Source: Streptomyces massasporeus (GTDB taxonomy: Bacteria > Actinomycetota > Actinomycetes > Streptomycetales > Streptomycetaceae). Taken from it: 64,000 bases of DNA. The position numbers and the translations under genes are program-made. The DNA is taken from the NCBI RefSeq assembly GCF_014648995.1, contig NZ_BMSE01000008.1, positions 1 to 64,000 on the forward strand. Reading direction: 5' to 3'. The notes beneath the pieces are model-generated. The model saw only the letters and a program-made list of their open reading frames with translations, did not search any database and had not been told where the DNA came from. This document shows positions 34,209-44,623 of the stretch, piece by piece (the stretch's first letter is position 1; the number at the start of each line of letters is the position of its first letter).

Positions 34209-34760
34209 GTGAGCGATACGAGAAGCGACGGGGAGCTGCTGCGGGCCATAGCCGCGGACGCCGACCGGCGCGCCTTCGAGGAGCTGTACCGGCGCTACGC
34301 GCCCTGGCTCCGGGCCCGGTTGCGGGGACGGTGCGCCGACCTCGGGGTCGTCGACGACGTCGTGCAGGAGACGTTCCTCGCGGTGTGGCGCGGCACCGCC
34401 CGCCACCGCCAGGAGGGGCATGCCCCCGACGCGGCCGGATGGTTGTGGCGCATCGGGTCGCGGCGGCTGGTGGACGCGCTGCGGGGCGACGGGGCGCGCG
34501 GGCGGCTGCGGCAGGCCCTGACGCGGTTGCGGCACCGGGACGAGGTGTCGGCGGAGGAACGCGTGCTCGCGGGGGTGGAGCACGGGGACCTCGCCGGAGC
34601 CCTGGTCCGGCTGTCGCCGGAGCTGCGGGCGGTGCTGCAGGCGACCGTCATCGACGGGCTGACGACCCGTGAGGCGGCCGTGCTGCTCGGGATTCCGCCG
34701 GGGACGGTCAAGACGCGGGCCATGCGGGCCCGCAAGCAGTTGCGGGAGGCGTTGGCATGA
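34209..34760 (+). CDS. ECF-type RNA polymerase sigma factor
   Basis: The 183-aa sigma factor has region 2 (AFEELYRRYAPWL..VVDDVVQETFLAVWRG, about 20-60) and region 4 (LSPELRAVLQATVIDGLTTREAAVLLGIPPGTVKTRAMRARKQL, about 135-180) with a short linker. It starts at GTG 34209 with GAGGAG very close upstream. Its stop overlaps the start of a zinc-finger membrane protein gene, its probable anti-sigma factor. Together they head an ABC transporter operon, likely their target. Confidence 0.92.
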   Translation: MSDTRSDGELLRAIAADADRRAFEELYRRYAPWLRARLRGRCADLGVVDDVVQETFLAVWRGTARHRQEGHAPDAAGWLWRIGSRRLVDALRGDGARGRLRQALTRLRHRDEVSAEERVLAGVEHGDLAGALVRLSPELRAVLQATVIDGLTTREAAVLLGIPPGTVKTRAMRARKQLREALA

Positions 34761-35589
34761 GCTGGCACGTGTCCGAGGAGGATCTGCGCGCCTACGCACG
34801 AGGGGAGTTGGAAGCCCCTGTGCTCTGGTCCGCCGACGCGCATCTGACCTCCTGCGCCCGGTGTCGCGGTGCATTGGCCGAGGTCAGCGACCCGGTCGTC
34901 CTCGACGCCGGATGGGACCGGCTCGACGCCGAGCTGGACGCACCCCGGACGGGGCTTCTGGAGCGGCTGCTGGTGCGGATCGGGGTGGCCGGGCACACCG
35001 CGCGGCTGCTGGCGGCGACGCCCGTGCTGCGCCGGTCCTGGCTCGGGGCCGTCGTCGCCGTGCTGCTCCTGAGCGTGGGGGCCGGGCACGCCGTGCGCGG
35101 CGGGGAGTTCCCCACGCTGTTCCTGGCCCTCGCGCCGCTGCTGCCGCTGGCGGGGGTGGCGTTGTCGTACGGACCCGCGCTGGATCCGACGTACGAGATG
35201 ACCGTCGTCGCGCCGATGCACGGGTTCCGGCTGCTGATGATCCGGACGGTGGCCGTGCTGGGTGTGGTGCTGGGGCTGAACGGGCTGGCGACCCTCGCCC
35301 TGCCCGCCTACGGCCTGCGCGGCCTGGCCTGGCTGCTGCCCGCGCTGGCGCTCACCGCGACCGGGCTCGCGCTGACGCCCCGGCTGGGGCCCGTCCTCGC
35401 GCCGTCCCTCGTGGGCGGGGCGTGGGTCGGACTGCTGCTGACCGCCGACGTGCTGCGGACGGGGGCGGACGTGCCGCTCGCGCCGTTCACCGTGGCGGGG
35501 CAGGGCGTGGCGGCGGTGGTCGCCGCGCTCGCCGCCGGGCTGCTCTTCCTCCTCCGTGACCGATTCGACCTCTTCCAGGGACGTGCCGT

Positions 35590-35593
<4 letters not shown>
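34757..35593 (+). CDS. Zinc-finger (anti-sigma-like) polytopic membrane protein
   Basis: The 278-aa protein has an N-terminal ZAS-type motif (H28, C32, C35 in DAHLTSCARC) as in anti-sigma factors. It is then followed by six transmembrane helices between about 95 and 268, instead of the usual one. ATGA coupling with the sigma gene supports a sensor/anti-sigma role. The ABC ATPase gene follows with a 4-bp overlap, so the protein could also be part of the transporter. Confidence 0.85.
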
Positions 35594-36446
<853 letters not shown>

Positions 36447-36450
<4 letters not shown>

Positions 36451-37961
36451 CCACGGTCGTGGAGAAGCCGCTCGCACCCGGGATACGGAACGAGCCCGGC
36501 GGGCCCTCCAAGGCCGTGCTCGCCCTGGCCCTGTTCGAGTCCCGCCGGCTGCTGACCCGGATTCCGGTGCTGCTCGCCTTCGCCGTGTACCTCGGGTGGA
36601 CCGTGTGGCGCGCCGGCAGGGCCTGGGGCGACTACCCGGCCCTCCAGGACGCCGACCGCGCCACCCAGAACGCCCCGATGCTGGTCGGCCTCGCGGTCCT
36701 GCTGTCCGTCAACCAGGCCGCACTGCGCTCCCGACGGCACGACACTGAGCGGCACTTCGCGGTGCTGCTGCTCCCGCACTGGTGCCGTACGGTCGCCCAC
36801 GCCCTGTCGGTCGTGGCCGCAGCCCTGGTCACCGCCGTGTGCGTGGCCGGGCAGTTCGGCTGGGAGGCGCTGCGGCCCGGGGCGATCGGGCAGGGGTCGG
36901 TGGGCGAACTGCTCGTGGGTCCGCTGACCGTGCTGCTGTCGGGGCTGGCCGGGCTGCTCATGGCCGGGCTGGTGAGGTCGGTCATCGCGGCCCCGCTGCT
37001 GGTCGTGTTCGGGCTCTTCCTGTTCGCCTTCTTCTCGGGCACGAGCGACGACGCGAGCCGCTGGTTGCTGCCGGCCGTCGTGGAGGCCACGAGCAACACC
37101 CTGCCCTCCGATCTGATGGGCCGGCCCGCCGGCTGGCACGCCCTGTACCTCGCCGGACTGGCCCTGACCCTGGGCCTGGTGGCGGTCCTGGTCGCCGGCG
37201 GCCGCAAGCCGGCCGTCCTGGCCGGTACCGCCGGAGCGCTCGCCATGACGCTGGTCGGCGGAGTGGCCCAGTCGGGCGGCGACTCCCCCCAGCTGGTCAA
37301 GGCACGCGAACGCGCCACCGTGCACCCCGAGCAGGTGCAGTCCTGTGTCCGCCGGGACGGCTCCACCTACTGCGCGTTCCCCGAGTGGGGGCCACGGGTC
37401 GGGGACTGGGCCGCGGTGGTGGACCGGGTCCGCTCCCTGGCCGGCGGCGGCGCCCACGAGCAGGACGTCGTCGTACGGCAGCGGGTCGAGGCGCGCTACG
37501 GCCTCTCCGGCGACGGCGCGCTGACGCCGCTGGAGCGTCCGCACGAGGTGACGGTGGGCACCCAGTGGGGCGGCAACCGCGTCCCCGAGTTCTCCGCCGC
37601 CGTGGCCGGTGTGCTGATCGCGGGCGACGAGAAGGCGGCGACCTCGATCTGCGACGCCCGCATCATCCCCCTCATGTGGCTGGCCGTGGGCTGGGCGTCC
37701 GAGCCCCTCGACGCGCTGCGCCGGGTCCGGCTCGACGACAGCATCACCGGCTCCGCCCTGGTGCTCCAGCCCACGGACGGGCTGTCCATGACCGCGGCCC
37801 AGACCGAGGTGCTGCGCGCCCTGCTCGACCTGCCCCGGGGCGAGGCCGGCGCACGGGTCAAGGACCGGTGGCGCGAACTGACCGCGCCGAAGGTCACCGC
37901 GGCCCGGGCCGCCGCGCTGCTGGACCTGCCCGCGCCCGACGGGGAGGACAAGTGCCTCTGA
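36447..37961 (+). CDS. ABC-associated membrane protein with large soluble domain
   Basis: The 504-aa protein has six hydrophobic segments (about 40-270) followed by an extended soluble C-terminal part (about 285-504). That part holds a CVRRDGSTYCAFPEW segment with two Cys, possibly a disulfide loop outside the membrane. It looks like an exporter-type permease, but the family is not recognised precisely. The ATG overlaps the ATPase stop by 4 bp. Confidence 0.78.
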
Positions 37962-38578
37962 CCCGGCAGCTGGTGCTCCCCGTCCACCGGACGCTGCCGT
38001 GGGGGGTGGTGGGCATGGCCGGGGTGGCCGGACTGCTGCTCACCGCGCTGACCCGGACCGGCGAGAGCGCGGAACGGCTCTCCGCGTACCTGCTGCGGGC
38101 CGCGATCCTCGCCTTCGCGGTGGGCCTGGCCTTCCTCCTCGACGACCCGGCCCGGCACACCACCGCCGCCGTGCCGACCCCGCGCCCGGTCCGGATCGCC
38201 CTGCGCGTCGCCCTGGCCGCCCCGGCCGCGGCGGCCTGGTGGACGGCAGCCCTGCTGCTCGTGCCGCCGGGCGTACGGCCCCCGGTCGGCGACATCACGC
38301 TCGAAGCCGGGGCCGCCTGCGTCCTGGCGGTGACCGGCGCGGCGGCCGGCGTGCGCTTCACCGAGGTCGCCCGGCCCGGACTGCCGGTCGCGGGCGGGCT
38401 GCTGACCACGGCCGTCCTGGTGATGCTGTTCTGGCCCGGGCGCTGGGCGCTGTTCGTGCCGGTGGAGGACGAACGGTGGGCCGCGGCCCACGACCGGTGG
38501 GGCGTGGTGCTGGCCGGGGCCGTGATCCTGGGCGCGGTGTGCGCGGTGGAACCGTTGCGGCGGCGGGTCCGGTTCTAG
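37952..38578 (+). CDS. Hypothetical membrane protein of the sigma/ABC operon
   Basis: The 208-aa protein has about six transmembrane helices and no soluble domain. GTG 37952 overlaps the previous gene by 10 bp and GGGGAGGA lies just upstream, so it is the last cotranslated gene of the operon. It may be a second permease subunit. No family motif is recognised. Confidence 0.75.
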   Translation: MPLTRQLVLPVHRTLPWGVVGMAGVAGLLLTALTRTGESAERLSAYLLRAAILAFAVGLAFLLDDPARHTTAAVPTPRPVRIALRVALAAPAAAAWWTAALLLVPPGVRPPVGDITLEAGAACVLAVTGAAAGVRFTEVARPGLPVAGGLLTTAVLVMLFWPGRWALFVPVEDERWAAAHDRWGVVLAGAVILGAVCAVEPLRRRVRF

Positions 38579-38587
38579 CGGAGGTCC

Positions 38588-38612
38588 GGTGCACATCCGA
38601 TGGTTGTGCACC
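38588..38612. promoter_or_regulatory. Dyad GGTGCAC-N11-GTGCACC upstream of LysR
   Basis: Perfect 7-bp arms separated by 11 bp end about 60 bp before the likely LysR promoter. The size and spacing fit a LysR-type regulatory binding site. A second dyad ACAAC-N5-GTTGT (38678-38692) lies inside the promoter spacer. Confidence 0.55.
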
Positions 38613-38674
38613 GGGCGTCCGATGATGGTGCGCCGGGCCGCACCCTGCCTCATGAGCCGAGCGTTCCGGGCCGT

Positions 38675-38703
38675 CTGACAACCGCATGTTGTGCGGCTAG
38701 GCT
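38675..38703 (+). promoter_or_regulatory. LysR gene promoter
   Basis: CTGACA, a 17-bp spacer and TAGGCT (38698-38703) match the vegetative consensus. The GTG start is 7 nt later, implying a leaderless mRNA. Confidence 0.65.
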
Positions 38704-38710
38704 GCCCTTC

Positions 38711-39715
38711 GTGGACCTCAAAGCCGTACGCGCCTTCGTGGCGATCGCCGACTCCGGGCAGTTCCAGAAGGCCGCAGTGGATCTGGCCCTCACCCAGCAG
38801 GCCGTGTCCAAGCGGATCGCCGCGCTGGAGAAGGACCTCGGAGTGCGGCTGCTGGTCCGCACGCCGAGGGGCGCGGAGCTCACCATCGACGGACAGGCAC
38901 TGCTGCCGCACGCCCGGGTCCTGCTCCAGGCCGAGGACCGGGCGACGGCCGCCGTGCGGCCCGGGGACCGGGCGCTGCGGGTCGACGTCGTGGGGCGCCG
39001 GGCCGCCACCGGCGGGCTGGTGCAGCACTTCCACCGGGCGCACCCGGAGATCGCGCTGGACGTCGTCACGCTGTTCGACGTGGAGACCGCCGTGACGGCC
39101 CTGCGGGACGGGGCCGTCGACGCCACCTTCCGTGCCGTCACCATGCCCGGGCAGCGGCTCCCCGACGGCATCACGGCCACCCCGGTCCTCGACGAGCCGC
39201 TGCAGCTCTGCGTCGGCCCGGGCCACCCGTTCGCCCGGGCCCGCTCGGTGACGACCGCGCAGCTCGCCGGGCACCGCATCTGGATGCCGGGCAACGTCCC
39301 CGGGACCGAATGGCACGCCTACTACGAGGAACTCGCAGCGGCCTTCGGGCCGGCCATCGACACCATCGGGCCCAACTTCGGCCTCGAAGCGCTGCTCGAC
39401 ACGATCGCGGGCTCCCCGACCGTGGCCACCTTCCTCAGCGAACGGACCCCGCACGTCTGGCCGGTCGCCCACGACCTGCGGCTCGTCCCGCTCGTGGACC
39501 CGGTCCCGGTCTATCCGCACTCGCTGCTCCGGCGCACGGACGACCCGCACCCCGGCCTGAGGGCGCTCCACGACTACCTGGTGGCCACCCGGCCGCGCCC
39601 GCCGGAGGGCGAGCTCTGGCGGCCGTCGTGGGCGGAACCCCCGCGGGGAGTCCTCGAAGGGCAGACCCCCGAAGGGCAGCAGGGCCCTACCCGACCCGCT
39701 TCTCCAGCAGCGTGA
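38711..39715 (+). CDS. LysR-family transcriptional regulator
   Basis: The 334-aa regulator starts with the LysR winged helix (VDLKAVRAFVAIADSGQFQKAA, residues 1-60) and continues with the periplasmic-binding-protein-like effector domain. GTG 38711 fits the conserved N-terminus and the -10 box. Its 3' end overlaps the convergent acetyltransferase gene by 29 bp. The ligand and targets are unknown; no divergent target gene exists, since the gene behind it reads in the same direction. Confidence 0.9.
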   Translation: MDLKAVRAFVAIADSGQFQKAAVDLALTQQAVSKRIAALEKDLGVRLLVRTPRGAELTIDGQALLPHARVLLQAEDRATAAVRPGDRALRVDVVGRRAATGGLVQHFHRAHPEIALDVVTLFDVETAVTALRDGAVDATFRAVTMPGQRLPDGITATPVLDEPLQLCVGPGHPFARARSVTTAQLAGHRIWMPGNVPGTEWHAYYEELAAAFGPAIDTIGPNFGLEALLDTIAGSPTVATFLSERTPHVWPVAHDLRLVPLVDPVPVYPHSLLRRTDDPHPGLRALHDYLVATRPRPPEGELWRPSWAEPPRGVLEGQTPEGQQGPTRPASPAA

Positions 39716-40214
39716 AGGACTTGGGCTGCCCACCCGGCTGCGGCTTGCCCTCCTTGCGGCCCACGACCCGGTAACCGGCGTCCACGTAGTAGGCGTTGAG
39801 CTGTGCGTTGCCCGCCAGGCAGTCCAGACGCATCCAGGTCCGTCCCGCCTCGGCCACGCGGTGCTCCGCGGCCGTCAGCAGCGCCCGCCCCGTCCCGGGC
39901 ACGGCGGCGCCCCGGTCCACCATCAGCCGGTGCACGTACCCGGCCACCGGCGGCTGCGGGCCCCAGGCGTCCTCGTCCTCCCACCACAGCTCCCAGGCAC
40001 CGGCCAGGCGCCCGCCGGTCTCCGCCAGCCAGACCTCGCCGTGCGCCATGACCCGGCGGAAGTGCTCCTCGTCCAGCTCCCCCGGCCGCCACTGCCCGGT
40101 GATGCCACGGGCCAGCATCCAGCGTGCGGCGTCGTCGCGGAGCCGGACCAGGGCGGCGAGGTCGGATGCGGCGGCCGGGCGGACGCACAGGCCCGGCACC
40201 GTGGGAGAGCTCAC
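39687..40214 (-). CDS. GNAT family N-acetyltransferase
   Basis: The 175-aa enzyme shows the acetyl-CoA loop in VDRGAAVPGTGRALLTAAEHRVAEAG and the terminal NAQLNAYYVDAGYRVVG motif. Its GTG overlaps the TGA of mshD in a GTGA, so it is co-translated with mycothiol synthase, itself a GNAT enzyme. The substrate is unknown. Confidence 0.88.
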   Translation of the reverse strand: MSSPTVPGLCVRPAAASDLAALVRLRDDAARWMLARGITGQWRPGELDEEHFRRVMAHGEVWLAETGGRLAGAWELWWEDEDAWGPQPPVAGYVHRLMVDRGAAVPGTGRALLTAAEHRVAEAGRTWMRLDCLAGNAQLNAYYVDAGYRVVGRKEGKPQPGGQPKSFTLLEKRVG

Positions 40215-41137
40215 GTCTCCGTCCGGTACATCAGGTCGACCTCGTGCGTGGTGAACCCCAGCCGCTCGTACACCGACACCGCCGCCTTGTTGTCGGCGTC
40301 GACGTACAGCATCGCCGTCGGCAGCCCCCGCCCCGCCAGGTGCCGCAGCCCGATCGTGGTCAGGGACTTGCCGAGGCCGCCGCCCTGCGCGCCGGGGCCG
40401 ACGCCGAGGACGTAGACCTCGCCCAGGCCCTCCTCGGCGTGCACCTTGGTCCAGTGGAAGCCCACGAGTTCGTCGCCGCGGAAGGCGAGGAAGAAGCCCT
40501 CGGGGTCGAACCACGGCTCGGCCTTGCGGTCGTCGAGGTCGCGCTGGGTGAGGGAACCCTGCTCGGGGTGGTGGGCGAAGGCGGCGGCGTTCACCGCGAG
40601 CCAGGCCGCGTCGTCCTTGCCGGGGACGAAGGCGCGGACCGTGACGCCCTCGGGGAGCACCGGCTCGGGTGCGTCGAAGTCGGTCAACGACCGCCGCATC
40701 TGGCGCAGTTCACGGAAGAGGGTCAGGCCGAGGACCTGTGCGAGATGTCGGGCGGCGGAGTGCCCGCCGTGCGCCCACACCCGCAGCCGCTTGCCGGAGG
40801 CCGCCAGCAGCGCCGAGCCGAGCGCCCGCCCGTGCCCGTGCCCGCGGTGCCCGGGGTGCACGACCAGCTCGGCGGCCGGCGGCTCCACCAGGTCCGTGTC
40901 CTCCAGCTGGGCATAACCGACAAGTTCCCCGCCGGCGGTCAGCAGCAGATGGGACACGCCCTCCCGCTCCCCGCCGCGCAACTGCAACCGGCCCTGTTCG
41001 GACACCGCCTGCTGCCCGTCGGTCCCGGCCGCCTCGTCGAGCAGTCCGAGTACGGCCTCGGTCTGCTCGGCGGAGAGCGCGGCAAGGGTCTCGATCGAGC
41101 GGGGGCGTCCGGGCCGTACGGTGTCGTCGCTGGTCAT
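40211..41137 (-). CDS. mshD: Mycothiol synthase (mycothiol acetyltransferase)
   Basis: The 308-aa protein contains two tandem GNAT domains (about 1-150 and 155-308). It performs the last mycothiol step, acetylating Cys-GlcN-Ins. The active second domain has VYVLGVGPGAQGGGLGKSL (acetyl-CoA loop) and ends YVDADNKAAVSVYERLGFTTHEVDLMY, very characteristic of MshD. The ATG at 41137 follows a TACCCT hexamer by 7 nt, so the mRNA may be leaderless. Confidence 0.94.
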   Translation of the reverse strand: MTSDDTVRPGRPRSIETLAALSAEQTEAVLGLLDEAAGTDGQQAVSEQGRLQLRGGEREGVSHLLLTAGGELVGYAQLEDTDLVEPPAAELVVHPGHRGHGHGRALGSALLAASGKRLRVWAHGGHSAARHLAQVLGLTLFRELRQMRRSLTDFDAPEPVLPEGVTVRAFVPGKDDAAWLAVNAAAFAHHPEQGSLTQRDLDDRKAEPWFDPEGFFLAFRGDELVGFHWTKVHAEEGLGEVYVLGVGPGAQGGGLGKSLTTIGLRHLAGRGLPTAMLYVDADNKAAVSVYERLGFTTHEVDLMYRTET

Positions 41138-41294
41138 GCGTACGAGGGTACGGGGCGCCACCGGCAAATCGGCGGCAAAGAAGCAACCAGGATGTAACCA
41201 CGAAACACCTGTCGCGCTACGCGCGTTGACTCTAGGCTGCGCCGGACGGCAACACCGTCCGAACAGAACCGACAGCAGACCCACAGGGGGGCGT

Positions 41295-43118
41295 ATGCCA
41301 GCCACTTCACCGGCTTCGGCGCACCAGGAGCGCCGCAGACGTCGTACGAACCGTTTCGTCGCTCTCACCGCCGGTGTCGTCACCGTCGGCGCGCTGGCCG
41401 CCGCGGCGCTGCCCGGTTCGGCCAGCGCCGGCGAGGAGCACCGCAAGGGCGGGCACGGGCACGGCCGCTACCAGGACGTGCAACTGCTGTCGTTCAACGA
41501 CCTGCACGGCAACCTGGAGCCGCCCGCCGGTTCCTCCGGCCGGGTCACCGAGACGCAGCCCGACGGCACGACGAAGACCATCGACGCCGGTGGTGTCGAG
41601 TACCTCGCCACGCATCTGCGGCAGGCCCGCAAGGGCGAGAAGTACTCCATCACGGCGGCCGGCGGCGACATGGTCGGCGCCTCCCCGCTGATCTCGGGGC
41701 TGTTCCACGACGAGCCGACCATCGAGGCGCTGAACAAGCTCGACCTCGACGTCACCTCCGTCGGCAACCACGAGTTCGACGAGGGCGCCAAGGAGCTGGC
41801 CCGTCTGCAGAACGGCGGCTGCCACCCGAAGGACGGCTGCTACGCGGACAAGAAGTTCAAGGGTGCCGACTTCCCCTACCTGGCCGCCAACGTCCTCGAC
41901 GAGAAGACGAAGAAGCCGATCCTCAAGCCCTACTGGGTGTGGAAGAAGAACGGCGTCAAGGTCGGTTTCATCGGAGTGACCCTGGAGGGCACCCCGGGCA
42001 TCGTCTCCGCCGAGGGCGTCAAGGGCCTGTCCTTCAAGGACGAGGTCGAGACGATCAACAAGTACGCCAAGGTGCTGCAGAAGCAGGGCGTGAAGTCGAT
42101 CGTCGCCCTCATCCACGAGGGCGGCTTCCCGGCGTCGACGTCGTACAACTACGACTGTGACTCCCCGGGCGCGGGCGACGGCGTCTCCGGCCCGATCGTC
42201 GACATCGCCAAGAACGTCACGCCGCAGGTGGACGCGCTGGTCACCGGCCACACCCACAACGCGTACGTGTGCAGCATCGCCGACCCGGCGGGCAAGCCCC
42301 GCATGGTCACCTCGGCCGCGTCCTTCGGCCGCCTCTACACCGACACCACGCTGACCTACGACCGCAGGACCGGCGACATCGCCCGTACGGCGGTCAAGTC
42401 CGCGAACCGCGTGGTCACCCGGGACGTCCCCAAGGCGCCCGACATGACCGAGCTGATCAGCAAGTGGAACACCCTGGCCGCGCCCATCGGCAACAAGCCG
42501 ATCGGCTACATCTCCGGCGACATCGGCAACACCGGCAGCGAGTCCCCGCTCGGCGACCTCATCGCCGACGCGCAGCTCGCCCACGGCAAGCAGCTCGACC
42601 CGGAGACCGACCTGGCGCTGATGAACCCGGGCGGTATCCGCGCCCCGCTGACCTACTTGGCCAAGGCCGGTGAGGGCGACGGCGTCGTCACCTACGCCGA
42701 GGGCTTCACGGTCCAGCCGTTCGCGAACACCGTGAACCTCCAGGACTTCACGGGCGCGCAGGTCATCCAGGCGCTCAAGGAGCAGGTGTCCGGCCCGAAC
42801 GCGGCGGCCCCGAAGGTCCTCCAGGTCTCGTCCGGCCTGACCTACACGCTGGACCTCACCAAGTCCGGCGCCGACCGCGTGGTCACGGACAGCATCAAGC
42901 TGAACGGTGCGGCCATCGACCCGGCGGCCACCTACCGCGTCGCGACGAACAGCTTCCTCGCGGGCGGTGGCGACGGCTTCCCGACCCTCGGCCAGGGCAC
43001 GAACGACGTCGTCGGCGCCGACGACCTGACCGCGCTGGAGCAGTACCTGACGGCCAACTCCTCGGCCGGCAACCCGATCGCCCCGCCGAAGGCGGACCGC
43101 ATCACCATCGTGAAGTAG
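41295..43118 (+). CDS. Secreted 5'-nucleotidase / 2',3'-cyclic phosphodiesterase family
   Basis: The 607-aa exported metallophosphoesterase has a signal peptide (basic 12-20, hydrophobic 22-40, cleavage near SASAG). The metal-binding domain carries LLSFNDLHGN, GGDMVGASPL, GNHEFDEG and VTGHTHNAYV. The C-terminal substrate domain (about 390-600) has ALMNPGGIRAPL and ATNSFLAGGGDGF. It releases phosphate from extracellular nucleotides, consistent with nearby phosphate genes, but no PHO box was seen. AGGGGGG lies 5 nt before ATG 41295. Confidence 0.93.
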   Translation: MPATSPASAHQERRRRRTNRFVALTAGVVTVGALAAAALPGSASAGEEHRKGGHGHGRYQDVQLLSFNDLHGNLEPPAGSSGRVTETQPDGTTKTIDAGGVEYLATHLRQARKGEKYSITAAGGDMVGASPLISGLFHDEPTIEALNKLDLDVTSVGNHEFDEGAKELARLQNGGCHPKDGCYADKKFKGADFPYLAANVLDEKTKKPILKPYWVWKKNGVKVGFIGVTLEGTPGIVSAEGVKGLSFKDEVETINKYAKVLQKQGVKSIVALIHEGGFPASTSYNYDCDSPGAGDGVSGPIVDIAKNVTPQVDALVTGHTHNAYVCSIADPAGKPRMVTSAASFGRLYTDTTLTYDRRTGDIARTAVKSANRVVTRDVPKAPDMTELISKWNTLAAPIGNKPIGYISGDIGNTGSESPLGDLIADAQLAHGKQLDPETDLALMNPGGIRAPLTYLAKAGEGDGVVTYAEGFTVQPFANTVNLQDFTGAQVIQALKEQVSGPNAAAPKVLQVSSGLTYTLDLTKSGADRVVTDSIKLNGAAIDPAATYRVATNSFLAGGGDGFPTLGQGTNDVVGADDLTALEQYLTANSSAGNPIAPPKADRITIVK

Positions 43119-43144
43119 GTCGCATACCCGGGGTTCAGGTTGCG

Positions 43145-43192
43145 GGTGGGGGAGGTACGCATGATCGGATGGATCGATGCGTACCCCCCACC
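43145..43192. promoter_or_regulatory. Strong hairpin covering the start of the DUF2993 gene
   Basis: GGTGGGGG-(AG)-GTACGCAT-GATC pairs with GATC-(G)-ATGCGTAC-CCCCCACC around a 5-nt loop. The ATG at 43177 lies in the descending arm. The best ribosome site (GGGGGAGG, 43148-43155) lies in the ascending arm and serves instead an ATG at 43161 that opens a 28-codon out-of-frame ORF to 43247. Confidence 0.75.
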
Positions 43193-44388
43193 ACCTAGAT
43201 GCGCATCCCCGTCCGAACCCGTACGAGGAGCTCGCCGCCCTCGATGACGGGCCTCTGGAGGAGACCCCTCTGGATGAGTTCCTCACTGAGGAACGCGATG
43301 CGGGCGCCGAGGACGCCTGGGCCCCGCCGGACCACCGCCGCGGCGGCAAGCGGCGCAGGAAGAATCGATTCGCTGGCTTGCCGCTCGCGGTGAAGGCGGT
43401 GGTCGGCCTGGTCGTCCTCACCTCGTTCGCCGGGCTCGGCGACCGCTGGGCCGTGCTGTACGCCGAGCACCGGGCCGCCGACACCCTCAAGGACCGCCTC
43501 GACCTGGCCGCGGCGCCCGAGGTGGAGATCGGCGGCTTCCCCTTCCTCACCCAACTCGCCGACAAGCGGCTGGACTCGGTGAAGGTGACCGTCCCGGACG
43601 TCGCCGCCGACCGGGTCTCCCTGGCCAAGGTGTCGGCCACGGCCCACGACGTGACGCTGAACGCCGACGGTCTCACCTCCGTGCGCGGCGCCCACGTCCC
43701 CCGCTTCGACGGGGACGTCCAGCTCACCTTCGCCGACCTCAACCGCGAACTCGGCGCCTCCCAGGTGACGTTCACCGGCGAGGGCCGCGACCGGGTCCGG
43801 GCGAACGGCACCCTGCCGGTCGCCGGGCACAACCTGCGGCTGCGCGCCGAGGCCCGGATCCAGCGGCAGGGCGAGCGGGGGATCGCCACCGAGATCGGCA
43901 AGATGCGCCTGGACATCGGCGATCTGGCCACCTACCGCCCCGGCACCCGCCCCTCGGAGGGACTGCACCTGACGCCCAAGGGCACCGCCGACCTCGCCCG
44001 GGAGACCCGCAAGGCCAAGGCGCTGCTGTCGGTGCCGGCCATCGTGCAGCGAATGGGCGTGCCCGAGGCGACCGTGCGCGAGGCGCTGGCCGACGACGGC
44101 AAGCTCGCCGAGCTGACCGGCTCCCCGCGTTTCGCCCGCCAGGCCGCCGGCCTCAACCTCATCGACCTGGCCCTGGAGAACCCCGACGTCATGCGCCGTC
44201 TGGGCCTGGACCCCAACCTGCTCGACTCCCTGTCGGGCCTGACCCGCCCGGTCCTGGCCGACCGGCTGTCCCTGGCGTTCGAACTGCCCGAGCCGGACCA
44301 GGGCAACGTGCGGTTGCGGGACGTACGGGTGGAGGAGGACGGCATCCGGGTGCGGGTGTCGGGGTCGGGGCTGACGGTCGGGCGGTGA
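43177..44388 (+). CDS. DUF2993 (LmeA-like) membrane-anchored lipid-binding protein
   Basis: The 403-aa protein has an acidic cytoplasmic tail (about 1-60), a basic patch (GGKRRRKNR), one transmembrane helix (about 67-86) and an exterior DUF2993 domain with EIGGFPFLTQLADKRLDSV. LmeA-type relatives bind phospholipids and help envelope maturation. A C-terminal extension (about 270-400) contains repeated helical segments. The start is uncertain because the ATG is inside a strong hairpin and lacks its own ribosome site. A shorter paralogue lies at 60169. Confidence 0.82.
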   Translation: MRTPHHLDAHPRPNPYEELAALDDGPLEETPLDEFLTEERDAGAEDAWAPPDHRRGGKRRRKNRFAGLPLAVKAVVGLVVLTSFAGLGDRWAVLYAEHRAADTLKDRLDLAAAPEVEIGGFPFLTQLADKRLDSVKVTVPDVAADRVSLAKVSATAHDVTLNADGLTSVRGAHVPRFDGDVQLTFADLNRELGASQVTFTGEGRDRVRANGTLPVAGHNLRLRAEARIQRQGERGIATEIGKMRLDIGDLATYRPGTRPSEGLHLTPKGTADLARETRKAKALLSVPAIVQRMGVPEATVREALADDGKLAELTGSPRFARQAAGLNLIDLALENPDVMRRLGLDPNLLDSLSGLTRPVLADRLSLAFELPEPDQGNVRLRDVRVEEDGIRVRVSGSGLTVGR

Positions 44389-44623
44389 CTCCCCGAGGGG
44401 GCCCGGCCGACCCGCGAGGTGCTCGGGCCGTCCCCTGCCCGCAACGGCTCAGGCAGGCCCGGCCCGCGAGCTGCTCAGACCGCCCCCGCCCGTGAGCTGC
44501 TCAGTCATGCCCCTGCCTCCCGAGCGGCCGGGCTTGCCCGAAAGTCTGTCCTCGCGGCCGCTGTCCGGGATCCGGGGCGCCCGGACAATGGCGGCGTACC
44601 GGACCGAGATGAGGGTGATGCGG
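44389..44623. other. Non-coding gap before the SAGNAA-motif gene
   Basis: It contains two copies of GAGCTGCTCAG and a dyad GTCCGGG-N10-CCCGGAC (44563-44586). Nothing looks like a gene. It marks the left edge of an accessory region. Confidence 0.4.
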
